A stretch of DNA of 21,683 nt from a virus. The stretch covers positions 1 to 21,683 of IMG/VR virus record IMGVR_UViG_3300036822_000285. One strand, given 5' to 3'. The translations under genes were made by a program, and so were the position numbers. Positions 16,644-21,683 of this stretch are shown here, piece after piece; position 1 is the first letter of the stretch; every line of letters starts with the position of its first letter. Under the pieces are notes generated by a model, which was not told the DNA's origin, did no database searches, and saw nothing but the letters and a program-made list of their open reading frames with translations.

Positions 16644-17123
16644 CTAAGCTATACAACGATCATTCCATGAATCGCGATATATAATGTTTCCATCTGTATA
16701 CTTCCATGTTATCGCCTCATAGCGCATTTCGAGTGTTTCCAGATGCGTGCTACTTAAACCATTCGGGGCTAGATACGGCGAAACAGTCGTAATTATAACG
16801 TTTTCCAGAATGATGTTGAAATACTCTACCTCGATACCAGCATCATTAATGCGATACATCTTGATGGTGGCTTTTTTCATTTTGCGGCCTTCACAAACGG
16901 CACGATACAAAACTGGCGTGGTTTGATCGAATTCTTTCACTATCACTATAGGGCGATGAACTCGCGTTCCGGTGAGCCTCCCCAGATTTGGATCTACGGG
17001 GATTGTTACGCCGTGAGAAAATGACTTTAATTCGATAGAGCCTAGACGGAGGGGCATTAAACAGCTACCAACAACAGGTGATCCGTTTTCATCTTCAAGC
17101 CATAAATACGCAGGGGTAGACAT
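16644..17123 (-). CDS. hcp: Hcp family T6SS tube protein
   Basis: Hcp forms the hexameric inner tube of the type VI secretion system and carries effectors in its lumen. The 159 residues match, from memory, the enterobacterial Hcp family along their length: PAYLWLEDENGSPVVGS (4-20), TGTRVHRP (51-58), YRAVCEGRKMKKATIKMYRI (73-92), EVEYFNIILENV (98-109), HLETLEMRYEAITW (127-140) and the closing DGNIIYRDSWNDR. There is no C-terminal toxin extension. The start has an excellent ribosome binding site, AAGGAG six bases before ATG. It is the last gene of a minus-strand unit, after the candidate effector and the 58-aa membrane protein. No other T6SS gene is present, so this is an orphan Hcp that would depend on the host's secretion machine. 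Confidence 0.95.
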   Translation of the reverse strand: MSTPAYLWLEDENGSPVVGSCLMPLRLGSIELKSFSHGVTIPVDPNLGRLTGTRVHRPIVIVKEFDQTTPVLYRAVCEGRKMKKATIKMYRINDAGIEVEYFNIILENVIITTVSPYLAPNGLSSTHLETLEMRYEAITWKYTDGNIIYRDSWNDRCIA

Positions 17124-17171
17124 TTCAAACTCCTTGTAAATTAAATTTAATTAAGTGCGGTTTAAGGATTT

Positions 17172-17348
17172 TCACCATTTAATAAAAAACAGGACAATTA
17201 AGAAAAAAATAGGTATAGGCCATAAAGGGCCATTCGGGAAGAAGTGTAATAGGGCGAATGCGAATATGATTGTTACTACGGCTGGGCCGTAATACGAAAC
17301 TAAGGATTTGAATATCCGCTTAAACAACCGTTTGATAAAATTCATCAT
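17172..17348 (-). CDS. 58-aa two-helix membrane protein, candidate immunity protein
   Basis: The frame starts with two ATG codons (17348 and 17345) two bases after the stop of the 229-aa gene and ends at TGA, encoding 58 residues. A basic N-terminus (MMNFIKRLFKRIFKS) precedes a membrane helix (YYGPAVVTIIFAFALLHFF, about 19-37) and, after a Pro-rich turn, a second one (PIPIFFLIVLFFIKW, about 44-58). It falls below common gene-size cut-offs, so it is easily missed. The tight spacing to the upstream gene suggests translational coupling. An inner-membrane protein next to a candidate pore-forming effector is a natural immunity candidate. That role is inferred; a small accessory or structural membrane protein is an alternative. 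Confidence 0.65.
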   Translation of the reverse strand: MMNFIKRLFKRIFKSLVSYYGPAVVTIIFAFALLHFFPNGPLWPIPIFFLIVLFFIKW

Positions 17349-17350
17349 GG

Positions 17351-18040
17351 TTATCTAATCATCCTTGTTATAATGTCGGCAATGTCACTATTTGATGAAG
17401 ATAATTTAAACGCCTCAGCTCTCTCAAATAATGGCTCTACTAGAAAGTACATCATTTCAAGCTCTTGATGGTGCAGCGCGGCATAAAATGATGGGGCTTC
17501 ATAATGAAGTCGACGCGCGCTTTCTGCTGCTTTCTGAACTACTCCATATATGCCGATTGCGCCGATAAGACTAGCCGATTTGCCTCCTACTAACACACTC
17601 ATATCAAGGCTTAGATTCATACCTACAGCGACGGCCGATGCGACCGCTAACGCGAATCCAGCGTTCGTAAGAGAACTGGCAGCAATATGCACATTGACAG
17701 CCATTAGCTTTTTTTTGATACTTTCTAATTGATCTGATGTTTTGTATTTTAATATGTGTTCGAAGTATATTTTAAGCATCATATAGATAATATTTCGATG
17801 CTCAACTAGACGAGTTGCGCCCTTCATGAATCGAATGTCTTCGATCTTTTGCTGTTTGCATACATCTTGATATTCGTCAGTGAAACAGGAAGTATAATAC
17901 AACGCACGTTGTGCGCCTGAACCTATCGTTTCAATCTGATTTGATACTGCATTTCCGACACCTTTTAGAGCATTATCAAGTTTTAGTGCGAGAATTTTAT
18001 TGGATTGCAAATAACTTATTATTTCGTTGTTGTAGTACAT
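17351..18040 (-). CDS. 229-aa protein with hydrophobic hairpin, candidate T6SS pore-forming effector
   Basis: The protein has a polar helical N-terminal half with a few Cys (C52, C61), then two hydrophobic segments rich in Ala, Gly, Val and Ser (about 117-140, ASSLTNAGFALAVASAVAVG, and 146-168, LVGGKSASLIGAIGIYGVV) that would form a helical hairpin, then an amphipathic C-terminal half (MMYFLVEPLFERAEAF). No signal peptide and no enzymatic motif are seen. Length, topology and proximity to hcp recall the Ssp6 group of ion-selective pore-forming T6SS effectors of Serratia; this comparison is from memory and untested. It is first in a unit with the 58-aa membrane protein and hcp. GGAG lies five bases before ATG 18040. 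It is more A+T-rich than the virion genes. Confidence 0.6.
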   Translation of the reverse strand: MYYNNEIISYLQSNKILALKLDNALKGVGNAVSNQIETIGSGAQRALYYTSCFTDEYQDVCKQQKIEDIRFMKGATRLVEHRNIIYMMLKIYFEHILKYKTSDQLESIKKKLMAVNVHIAASSLTNAGFALAVASAVAVGMNLSLDMSVLVGGKSASLIGAIGIYGVVQKAAESARRLHYEAPSFYAALHHQELEMMYFLVEPLFERAEAFKLSSSNSDIADIITRMIR

Positions 18041-18276
18041 AATCGCTCCGTGCTAATAGCCATTAATCCAGTGTGGAAATTGTAAAGGCAAATCATTGGC
18101 GAGTAAATGACCAATAACGGCCTGCGTGTTTTTGGTATACCCCAGCCCAACAGTAAAACCAACTTATCATAATTTTCCGGTTTGGTTTTTACAGGAATGA
18201 CGGTGTGACAAAGCATAGTAAAACAAAGGTTAATGGGTGTTTTTCATCATTTAGCAGCAAAATTTCTATTGAGCAG

Positions 18277-18306
18277 TTGACGAGATTCGAAAATCTCACA
18301 TATAAA
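18277..18306 (+). promoter_or_regulatory. Sigma-70-type promoter for the gene at 18405
   Basis: TTGACG (18277-18282) and TATAAA (18301-18306) match the -35 and -10 consensus at five of six positions each, with an 18-base spacer (17 if ATATAA at 18300 is used). Transcription would begin near 18313 and leave a leader of about 90 bases before ATG 18405. The spacer is occupied by a palindrome, which suggests repression. Confidence 0.6.
18282..18297. promoter_or_regulatory. Palindromic operator candidate inside the promoter spacer
   Basis: GAGATT (18282-18287) and AATCTC (18292-18297) are perfect reverse complements around CGAA. The palindrome lies wholly between the -35 and -10 boxes, overlapping the last base of the -35. 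A dimeric repressor bound here would block RNA polymerase. It does not match the LexA box. The regulator is not in the window. Confidence 0.5.
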
Positions 18307-18313
18307 CAACATG

Positions 18314-18352
18314 TAAAGAATGAAAATGAATTGTTAAAATACTCATTCTTTA
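18314..18352 (+). repeat. 10-bp inverted repeat in the leader of the 18405 gene
   Basis: TAAAGAATGA (18314-18323) and TCATTCTTTA (18343-18352) are perfect reverse complements around a 19-base A+T-rich loop. The position, just after the inferred transcription start, means it would form a 5'-end stem in the message. It could stabilise the RNA, control translation, or be a second operator. Confidence 0.55.
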
Positions 18353-18404
18353 GGGCTAGTTGTGAGATAGCATCCAGATTTTAGCCAGTAAAACAGGTGG
18401 TTAC

Positions 18405-18716
18405 ATGTTAAGAAGCGCCGAGAGAGAGTTTTTAAACAGGTTTATTGGTTATCACTATCGGGTCTTAATCGGGATTTGCACGGAAAGCGGCTGCAAAGCC
18501 GATACCATCACCAAAAAGATAAACGAGCACAAGACAGAGCTGGGGAAGTTCAAAGCAAAGCCTTTAACTAACAAGGAATACTCCGCAATAAGTCGTCTTT
18601 TATACGATGTACGGTCAGACTATTTTGCATGGTGTAAAACCTACAACTTAGATCAAAAAATGATAGATAAATCATTAAAAACAATGATTATTCAATCTAA
18701 AAAAGTCACTTGTTAA
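18405..18716 (+). CDS. Hypothetical protein (103 aa), singly transcribed
   Basis: The product is a basic, helical, soluble protein (RSAEREFLNRFIGYHYRVLI at the start; DITKK- and KTMIIQSKKV-like Lys-rich segments) with four cysteines, C25, C30, C82 and the C-terminal C103, not arranged as an obvious zinc site. No family is recognised. AGGTGG (18395-18400) lies four bases before the start. It has its own promoter with a palindrome and ends within an intrinsic terminator, so it is a one-gene unit under separate control, as is typical of lysogenic conversion genes or small regulators. A+T-rich like the neighbouring cargo. Confidence 0.6.
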   Translation: MLRSAEREFLNRFIGYHYRVLIGICTESGCKADTITKKINEHKTELGKFKAKPLTNKEYSAISRLLYDVRSDYFAWCKTYNLDQKMIDKSLKTMIIQSKKVTC

Positions 18717-18740
18717 CAATGGGTTAGTGGTGACTTTTTT
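18699..18740 (+). terminator. Intrinsic terminator spanning the stop codon
   Basis: AAAAAAGTCAC (18699-18709) pairs perfectly with GTGACTTTTTT (18730-18740) and the T-run continues as CATTTT. The 20-base loop contains the stop codon (18714-18716) and a smaller TTGTTAACAA palindrome. The last three codons of the gene thus form the left arm. The A-tract also allows some termination on the opposite strand. Confidence 0.8.
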
Positions 18741-18839
18741 CATTTTAATCGGTCACAGGTTGAAATGGTTGCTTAAACTCATATGGATGCGTTTTTTATG
18801 CGCAGTGTTGCACCCGTGAAACGTTGAACAGGTGGAACC

Positions 18840-19022
18840 ATGAGAACAGAGCAGATTAAGCGAATGCTTGCAGATTTAACGCCCGACGAGCTGGAAGAAC
18901 TACGCGAATGGACATGTGGCAGCTATTGGGGGAACAAAGCAACCATTGATTTGATAGACGAGGAACGCGCCCGCCGTAACGAAGGGCAAGCGGAGCGATC
19001 ATTGCCGGGGGAGTGTCACTGA
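18840..19022 (+). CDS. Small acidic/charged hypothetical protein (60 aa)
   Basis: The N-terminal two-thirds are helical and charged (MRTEQIKRMLADLTPDELEE), with a central GSYWGN and a second charged helix (LIDEERARRNEGQAER). No family is recognised. AGGTGG lies four bases before ATG, in the same AACAGGTGG context as the start at 18405. It is the first gene of a run of six coupled genes and its stop shares a base with the next start. No convincing promoter is seen in the 99 bases before it; TTGAAA at 18760 has only a poor -10 partner. Confidence 0.6.
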   Translation: MRTEQIKRMLADLTPDELEELREWTCGSYWGNKATIDLIDEERARRNEGQAERSLPGECH

Positions 19023-19381
19023 TGAAACATGATGCACCAGATTTTGACGTATACGCAGAGAACCAACAGCAGCGCGAAAACCTCCGCGAGTTGGTGAACG
19101 AGCTGGCGCACCTCGCAAAACGAGAGGGAGAGTTAGAAAGCCAGATTTACGCACTACGGGGCATGTGTGAGCGATTGCGGGCCAAAGTACAGGCCAGTGC
19201 AACCACGCAGACCGAACGCCGTTTCATTGCCGCATGTGAAAGCATGATGAACGAACACGGTGAAATCGTGTTTGATGGGGCATTACTGGCAATGATTCAC
19301 CAGGCGATAAAGGAGCGCAGCCTTGCAAGCGTTAATCGTAGCTGGGCTAATTCTGGCGGCGTTGTCGGAACGGAGTGCTGA
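19022..19381 (+). CDS. Coiled-coil hypothetical protein (119 aa)
   Basis: The central region (NQQQRENLRELVNELAHLAK and the following ELESQIYALRGMCERLRAK, about 13-55) has clear heptad character and should form a coiled coil; the rest is a mixed helical domain. No membrane helix is present, so it is not a spanin by itself. ATG 19022 is preferred over GTG 19013 since GGGGGAG (19007-19013) lies eight bases before it and the start overlaps the previous TGA. A small alternative frame with a good ribosome binding site overlaps its 3' end. Function unknown. Confidence 0.6.
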   Translation: MKHDAPDFDVYAENQQQRENLRELVNELAHLAKREGELESQIYALRGMCERLRAKVQASATTQTERRFIAACESMMNEHGEIVFDGALLAMIHQAIKERSLASVNRSWANSGGVVGTEC

Positions 19382-19403
19382 CAATGACCATAAACCCACT
19401 TAA
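19323..19403 (+). CDS. Possible 26-aa hydrophobic peptide, overlapping frame
   Basis: A TTG codon preceded by AAAGGAG (19309-19315, seven bases away) opens a short frame that ends at TAA 19401-19403. The peptide begins MQALIVAGLILAALSE, a single membrane-type helix, and ends in a polar tail. It overlaps the 3' end of the coiled-coil gene and the first codons of the lipoprotein gene in another frame. The ribosome binding site is the best in the vicinity and serves no other start, which is the only argument for it. Confidence 0.22.
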   Translation: MQALIVAGLILAALSERSADNDHKPT

Positions 19404-19605
19404 AACCGCATTGATTGTGCTTACGTTGTCTGGTTGCAGTTTTGCCAGCACCGAACCGGGCAAGCTGGATGCGGTTGCCGTTGGCAATACATGCGCAGCC
19501 GCCACCAATGAAACAGGCGCAGCCGTCGCTTGCAGTAACCCGGACAAACAAAAGTTTTATCACGCCTTGTTAAACCTCCTTATGAGAAAAAACAGCCATG
19601 ATTAA
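19384..19605 (+). CDS. Small lipoprotein (73 aa)
   Basis: The N-terminus has a lipoprotein signal: a Lys at position 7, hydrophobic stretch LKTALIVLTL and lipobox LSGC with the modifiable Cys at about residue 18. After cleavage, about 55 residues remain, rich in Ala, Thr and Asn, with two further Cys (NTCAAATNE and VACSNPDK) that could form a disulfide in the periplasm. Residue +2 after the Cys is Ser, which favours the outer membrane. GGAG lies eight bases before ATG 19384. Outer-membrane spanins (Rz1) are small lipoproteins but Pro-rich, which this one is not. Surface exclusion is an alternative role. Confidence 0.65.
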   Translation: MTINPLKTALIVLTLSGCSFASTEPGKLDAVAVGNTCAAATNETGAAVACSNPDKQKFYHALLNLLMRKNSHD

Positions 19606-19783
19606 AAATCCCGAAACAGCCGCGCAGGGTATTAAACGCATTCAAAAGGAAATGAAAAATATTTTGCGTAAAACAAATGTATCTATTCGGCAAACAATGA
19701 GAACCACCGCGATTAGATCCCGGATGAAGGATATTAAAAAATTACAGGCTGTTATAGATAACGAAAATCAGGGGGCAAAATGA
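19598..19783 (+). CDS. Basic small hypothetical protein (61 aa)
   Basis: The product is very basic, with Lys and Arg throughout (GIKRIQKEMKNILRKTNVSI, then RTTAIRSRMKDIKKL), and almost wholly helical. It could bind nucleic acid, but no motif proves this. It overlaps the lipoprotein gene by eight bases and the next gene by ATGA, which supports its being translated. The ribosome binding site is weak (GAG at about 13 bases), suggesting coupling to the gene before it. Confidence 0.5.
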   Translation: MIKNPETAAQGIKRIQKEMKNILRKTNVSIRQTMRTTAIRSRMKDIKKLQAVIDNENQGAK

Positions 19784-20025
19784 ATGATGCAATCAAAATA
19801 GAGGGGCTGGCGGTTGTTAAATGCACCGTGAAATGTAATACGCTTTTTGAAAATGGCGAAGAAATACAGCTTTTTGATTTAAATTTGCCGTTAGAAGGGC
19901 GTGAGGGTTCTATGTTGTTGCGTACCGTCGATTTTGCGTTGTTGGGTGATATTCTGGAACAAGTTTTTGATGCTATTAGCGAAGCACAGGAGCGGTACGA
20001 GCAAGAAACACGGGGGCTACAATGA
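19780..20025 (+). CDS. Acidic small hypothetical protein (81 aa)
   Basis: The protein has a beta-rich N-terminal half (IKIEGLAVVKCTVKC and EEIQLFDLNLPLE) and an acidic helical C-terminus (LGDILEQVFDAISEAQERYE). Two Cys are spaced by three residues (CTVKC), without a second pair. It is preceded by GGGGGC (19771-19776) and overlaps both neighbours by ATGA. It follows a strongly basic protein and is itself acidic, so the pair might interact; this is inference. No family recognised. Confidence 0.6.
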   Translation: MNDAIKIEGLAVVKCTVKCNTLFENGEEIQLFDLNLPLEGREGSMLLRTVDFALLGDILEQVFDAISEAQERYEQETRGLQ

Positions 20026-20390
20026 ACAACGGGAAACGCGTGTATGGGTTGACGCGCAACCAGTTTGCCCGTGTCGTGATGAAATCGGCACTTGATAACG
20101 CATGTTCTACAATGTTTATCCGTCAATGGCTGGACTGGTTCGAACAGCAGCCGGACGACGCGGGCGCATTTGGTAGATTCCGCAATGAAAAGAAAATCAT
20201 GACCTATACGCTAGGTATGATACGGGCGGCGTTTAATCAGGTACGAAAGGAAACCGGGAAGGATGAAATAAGTATTGAGCACATAGGGCTTGTTTTAGAA
20301 GGTTTACAGCCCGATTTAATCGACGATGATAATATACAAAACATCGTTGATTCTGATGCGACTGCCGAGGAAATCCTATCCCGGATTTGA
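20022..20390 (+). CDS. Hypothetical protein (122 aa), last gene of the small-gene operon
   Basis: A mainly helical protein with a basic N-terminal part (MNNGKRVYGLTRNQFARVVM), a Trp/Gln/Asp stretch (IRQWLDWFEQQPDDAGAFGR) and an acidic C-terminus (DLIDDDNIQNIVDSDATAEE). No family is recognised. GGGGGC (20012-20017) precedes the start, which overlaps the previous stop by ATGA. It ends 30 bases from the integrase stop; the two converge on a shared hairpin. Its position next to the integrase is one where phages often keep anti-defence or early-control genes, but nothing in the sequence shows such a role. Confidence 0.6.
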   Translation: MNNGKRVYGLTRNQFARVVMKSALDNACSTMFIRQWLDWFEQQPDDAGAFGRFRNEKKIMTYTLGMIRAAFNQVRKETGKDEISIEHIGLVLEGLQPDLIDDDNIQNIVDSDATAEEILSRI

Positions 20391-20398
20391 TGAAAATA

Positions 20399-20414
20399 GC
20401 CGGGTAATCCCGGC
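20399..20414 (-). terminator. Terminator of the integrase gene
   Basis: GCCGGG (20399-20404) and CCCGGC (20409-20414) form a perfect stem around TAAT. On the minus strand it lies six bases after the integrase stop and is followed by TATTTTCA, a modest T-run. On the plus strand it follows the 122-aa gene stop by eight bases, but the sequence after it (AATTAG) is poor in T. It probably separates the convergent transcripts. Confidence 0.65.
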
Positions 20415-20420
20415 AATTAG

Positions 20421-21683
20421 TCATAATTCAGATAAGGTTTTGCACCACAAATCAGCAATTTCTCGTTTTTCTTTCAGATATTGATAACGGTCATAATGTC
20501 GTGCTGATGTGCCTTGTCTTGCATGATTTTGTAGTATATCCCGCATTTCGATAGATACACCTAGCGCACCTGCTAACGTCTTAAATGTGCGACGAATATC
20601 ACGCGGAGTAAATGACTCAAAATCATTTTTTTTGCAATATTTACGAAGTTGCTTACCAAATTCACAAGTAAGTAAATGCCCCTGCTTTGTATTCGCAGGG
20701 AAAAGATAAAGAGACTTTGGGTTTGTTTCGCATTGTTTTTTTATAATTTCAATCGCCGTTTGTGATAATGGAACAACATGAAAATTTTCTGTTTTCGAAT
20801 ATTCTGGGGTTATCGTCATTGTTTTTGCTACAAGGTCTATATTTGAATTTTTCATTGTGGCTATTTCATAAGGGCGCTGCCCACAAGAATGAATGCAAAG
20901 AAGTGCTAGCCTTGCAAAGTTATGATTTATAGGGCATTCATCCCCATTCAGCGCCAGCGAATCCATTAGGGTTTTTAATTCATTCCATGATAAAAACCGA
21001 TCTAATGCTTTTTCCACTCCCCTCTGTTTTGGTATTACTGTTACTGGGTTGAATGGTATTTCATAACGCTTTTCTTTATTTATGTTAGCTGGATCATTAT
21101 CAAAGTGAATGCCGAAATTGAAAGCCGCATGTAAGTTAGCTCTTACTTTATTTGACCCTGCAACTGCTCCGCGTTCGATAAATTCAGCCAGACACCGTGC
21201 AATCATATCTGACGTAACTTTGTTTGCCGCCATATTAGGGATGATGTAGCGACTTTTAAGCACTTGATTTAAACGTGAGCGCGTCGCATTCATAGAGCGT
21301 CGCCCGTTGGCGATTGAATAGGCAATGTAATCATCAAATAGCGCGGTAATTGACCCGCCCGGCGCTTCCGTAGGCTTTTGCTTTGAAATCATAAGCGCTT
21401 CCGCGCGTTCGAAAGCAAGGTTAAGCGAAATGTCAGGGTATAACCCTAATGACGTTAGAGATTTACCACCATCTTCATGCGCCCTGTAGAAAAACTCTTT
21501 CGCTCCATTTGTATAAACCTGTACACCTAAGCGCCCAGATTTGCGCCGCCCGGTTGAATGCCAGATAAAAAAACGATTCTTACGTGGGGTGAGCGATTCA
21601 ATCAGGTTTTCCGTTAGCTGAGGTAAGTCTCTTTTTTTGACTATTTGTGCTGTTTTGGAGATTTCTTTGATGATGTTTAACAT
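20421..21683 (-). CDS. int: Prophage tyrosine-recombinase integrase (420 aa)
   Basis: This enzyme joins phage and host DNA at att sites. Residues about 35-95 form the arm-binding domain (VQVYTNGAKEFFYRAHEDGG, LTSLGLYPDISLNLA), about 108-200 the SAM-like core-binding domain, and about 228-415 the catalytic domain. Catalytic residues: R270 (CGQRPYE), K297 (EYSKTEN), R364 in TPRDIRRTF, H387 (LQNHARQ) and nucleophile Y397 (ARHYDRY). The usual box II His is Arg here (R361); from memory, this variant occurs in a recognised group of prophage integrases. The ATG lies at the last base of the window, so its promoter and att site are not visible. Intact length for the P4-like family. Confidence 0.93.
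   Translation of the reverse strand: MLNIIKEISKTAQIVKKRDLPQLTENLIESLTPRKNRFFIWHSTGRRKSGRLGVQVYTNGAKEFFYRAHEDGGKSLTSLGLYPDISLNLAFERAEALMISKQKPTEAPGGSITALFDDYIAYSIANGRRSMNATRSRLNQVLKSRYIIPNMAANKVTSDMIARCLAEFIERGAVAGSNKVRANLHAAFNFGIHFDNDPANINKEKRYEIPFNPVTVIPKQRGVEKALDRFLSWNELKTLMDSLALNGDECPINHNFARLALLCIHSCGQRPYEIATMKNSNIDLVAKTMTITPEYSKTENFHVVPLSQTAIEIIKKQCETNPKSLYLFPANTKQGHLLTCEFGKQLRKYCKKNDFESFTPRDIRRTFKTLAGALGVSIEMRDILQNHARQGTSARHYDRYQYLKEKREIADLWCKTLSEL

Larger units (their letters stand above)
18041..18404. other. 364-bp intergenic control region between divergent genes
   Basis: This A+T-rich stretch separates the minus-strand effector/hcp unit from the plus-strand gene at 18405. On the plus strand it holds a promoter, a palindrome and a leader stem (listed separately). 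On the minus strand a candidate promoter for the effector unit could not be fixed: TTTACA-like and TATACC-like boxes exist but with poor spacing. A 65-codon minus-strand frame (18019-18216) runs through it without a ribosome binding site and is considered non-coding. Confidence 0.6.
1..21683. mobile_element. Partial prophage: late virion genes, cargo and integrase
   Basis: The whole window is phage-derived. Seen directly: a terminase-portal-scaffold-capsid-tail gene series on the plus strand, gene overlaps of the ATGA type throughout, and a tyrosine recombinase at the right edge. Replication, repressor and endolysin genes are not visible, so the element extends beyond at least one edge. The integrase reads inward from the right edge, and tail, cargo and integrase genes are continuous, so an attachment site between tail genes and integrase is unlikely; the junction with host DNA is more probably just right of 21683. 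No tRNA gene and no direct repeat pair that would mark att sites was found inside the window. The podovirus-like assignment rests on the virion gene set, not on a database match. Confidence 0.85.

Noticed and set aside
18019-18216. 65-codon minus-strand frame upstream of the effector candidate
   Set aside because: It overlaps the effector start, has no ribosome binding site, and lies in a region with regulatory signals; nothing in its sequence resembles a protein family.
18760-18790. Promoter before the small-gene operon (TTGAAA with a TATGGA-like box)
   Set aside because: The -10 match is poor and the spacer 16 bases; too weak to list as a feature, although some promoter is needed after the terminator at 18740.
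1-21683. CRISPR arrays, tRNA genes, rRNA and insertion sequences
   Set aside because: No regularly spaced repeats, no cloverleaf with a recognisable T-arm, no transposase and no terminal inverted repeats were found on reading both strands.

Overview
The window reads as part of an integrated temperate tailed phage (prophage) from a gammaproteobacterium, most likely one of the Enterobacterales. The evidence is a continuous virion-assembly operon of roughly 16 kb, a site-specific tyrosine recombinase at the right edge, and a cargo gene for Hcp of the enterobacterial type VI secretion system (T6SS). The virion genes point to a short-tailed (podovirus-like) particle: TerL, a large P22-like portal with a long helical C-terminus, a scaffold, a group of membrane-active or coiled-coil proteins that look like DNA-ejection proteins, an SU10-type (DUF5309-like) capsid protein, a small adaptor, a nozzle-like protein and fibre proteins. 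There is no tape measure, sheath or long-tail tube gene.

Layout. 1-245: a 57-aa gene and a structured leader. 246-16255 (+): a tightly packed late operon, mostly joined by ATGA or one-base overlaps, in the order small terminase, large terminase, portal, scaffold, six proteins of the ejection/internal type, capsid, hairpin, adaptor, membrane coiled-coil protein, collar-domain fibre, nozzle-like protein, fibre-like protein. It ends at a terminator-like stem. 16324-16599 (+): a two-helix membrane protein. 16644-18040 (-): an A+T-rich three-gene unit transcribed against the late genes: a 229-aa protein with a hydrophobic hairpin, a previously missed 58-aa two-helix membrane protein, and Hcp. 18041-18404: intergenic control region with a promoter, a palindrome inside the promoter and a leader stem. 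18405-18716 (+): one unknown gene with its own terminator. 18840-20390 (+): six small coupled genes of unknown function, including a lipoprotein. 20421-21683 (-): integrase.

How it fits together. The late operon packages DNA and builds the particle. The reverse-oriented block looks like lysogenic-conversion cargo: an Hcp tube protein, a candidate pore-forming effector and a candidate immunity protein that the host's own T6SS could use against competitors. This is the most interesting element of the window, though the toxin and immunity roles are inferred from topology and gene order. No repressor, replication gene or recognisable endolysin is present, so the immunity, replication and probably lysis functions lie outside the window.
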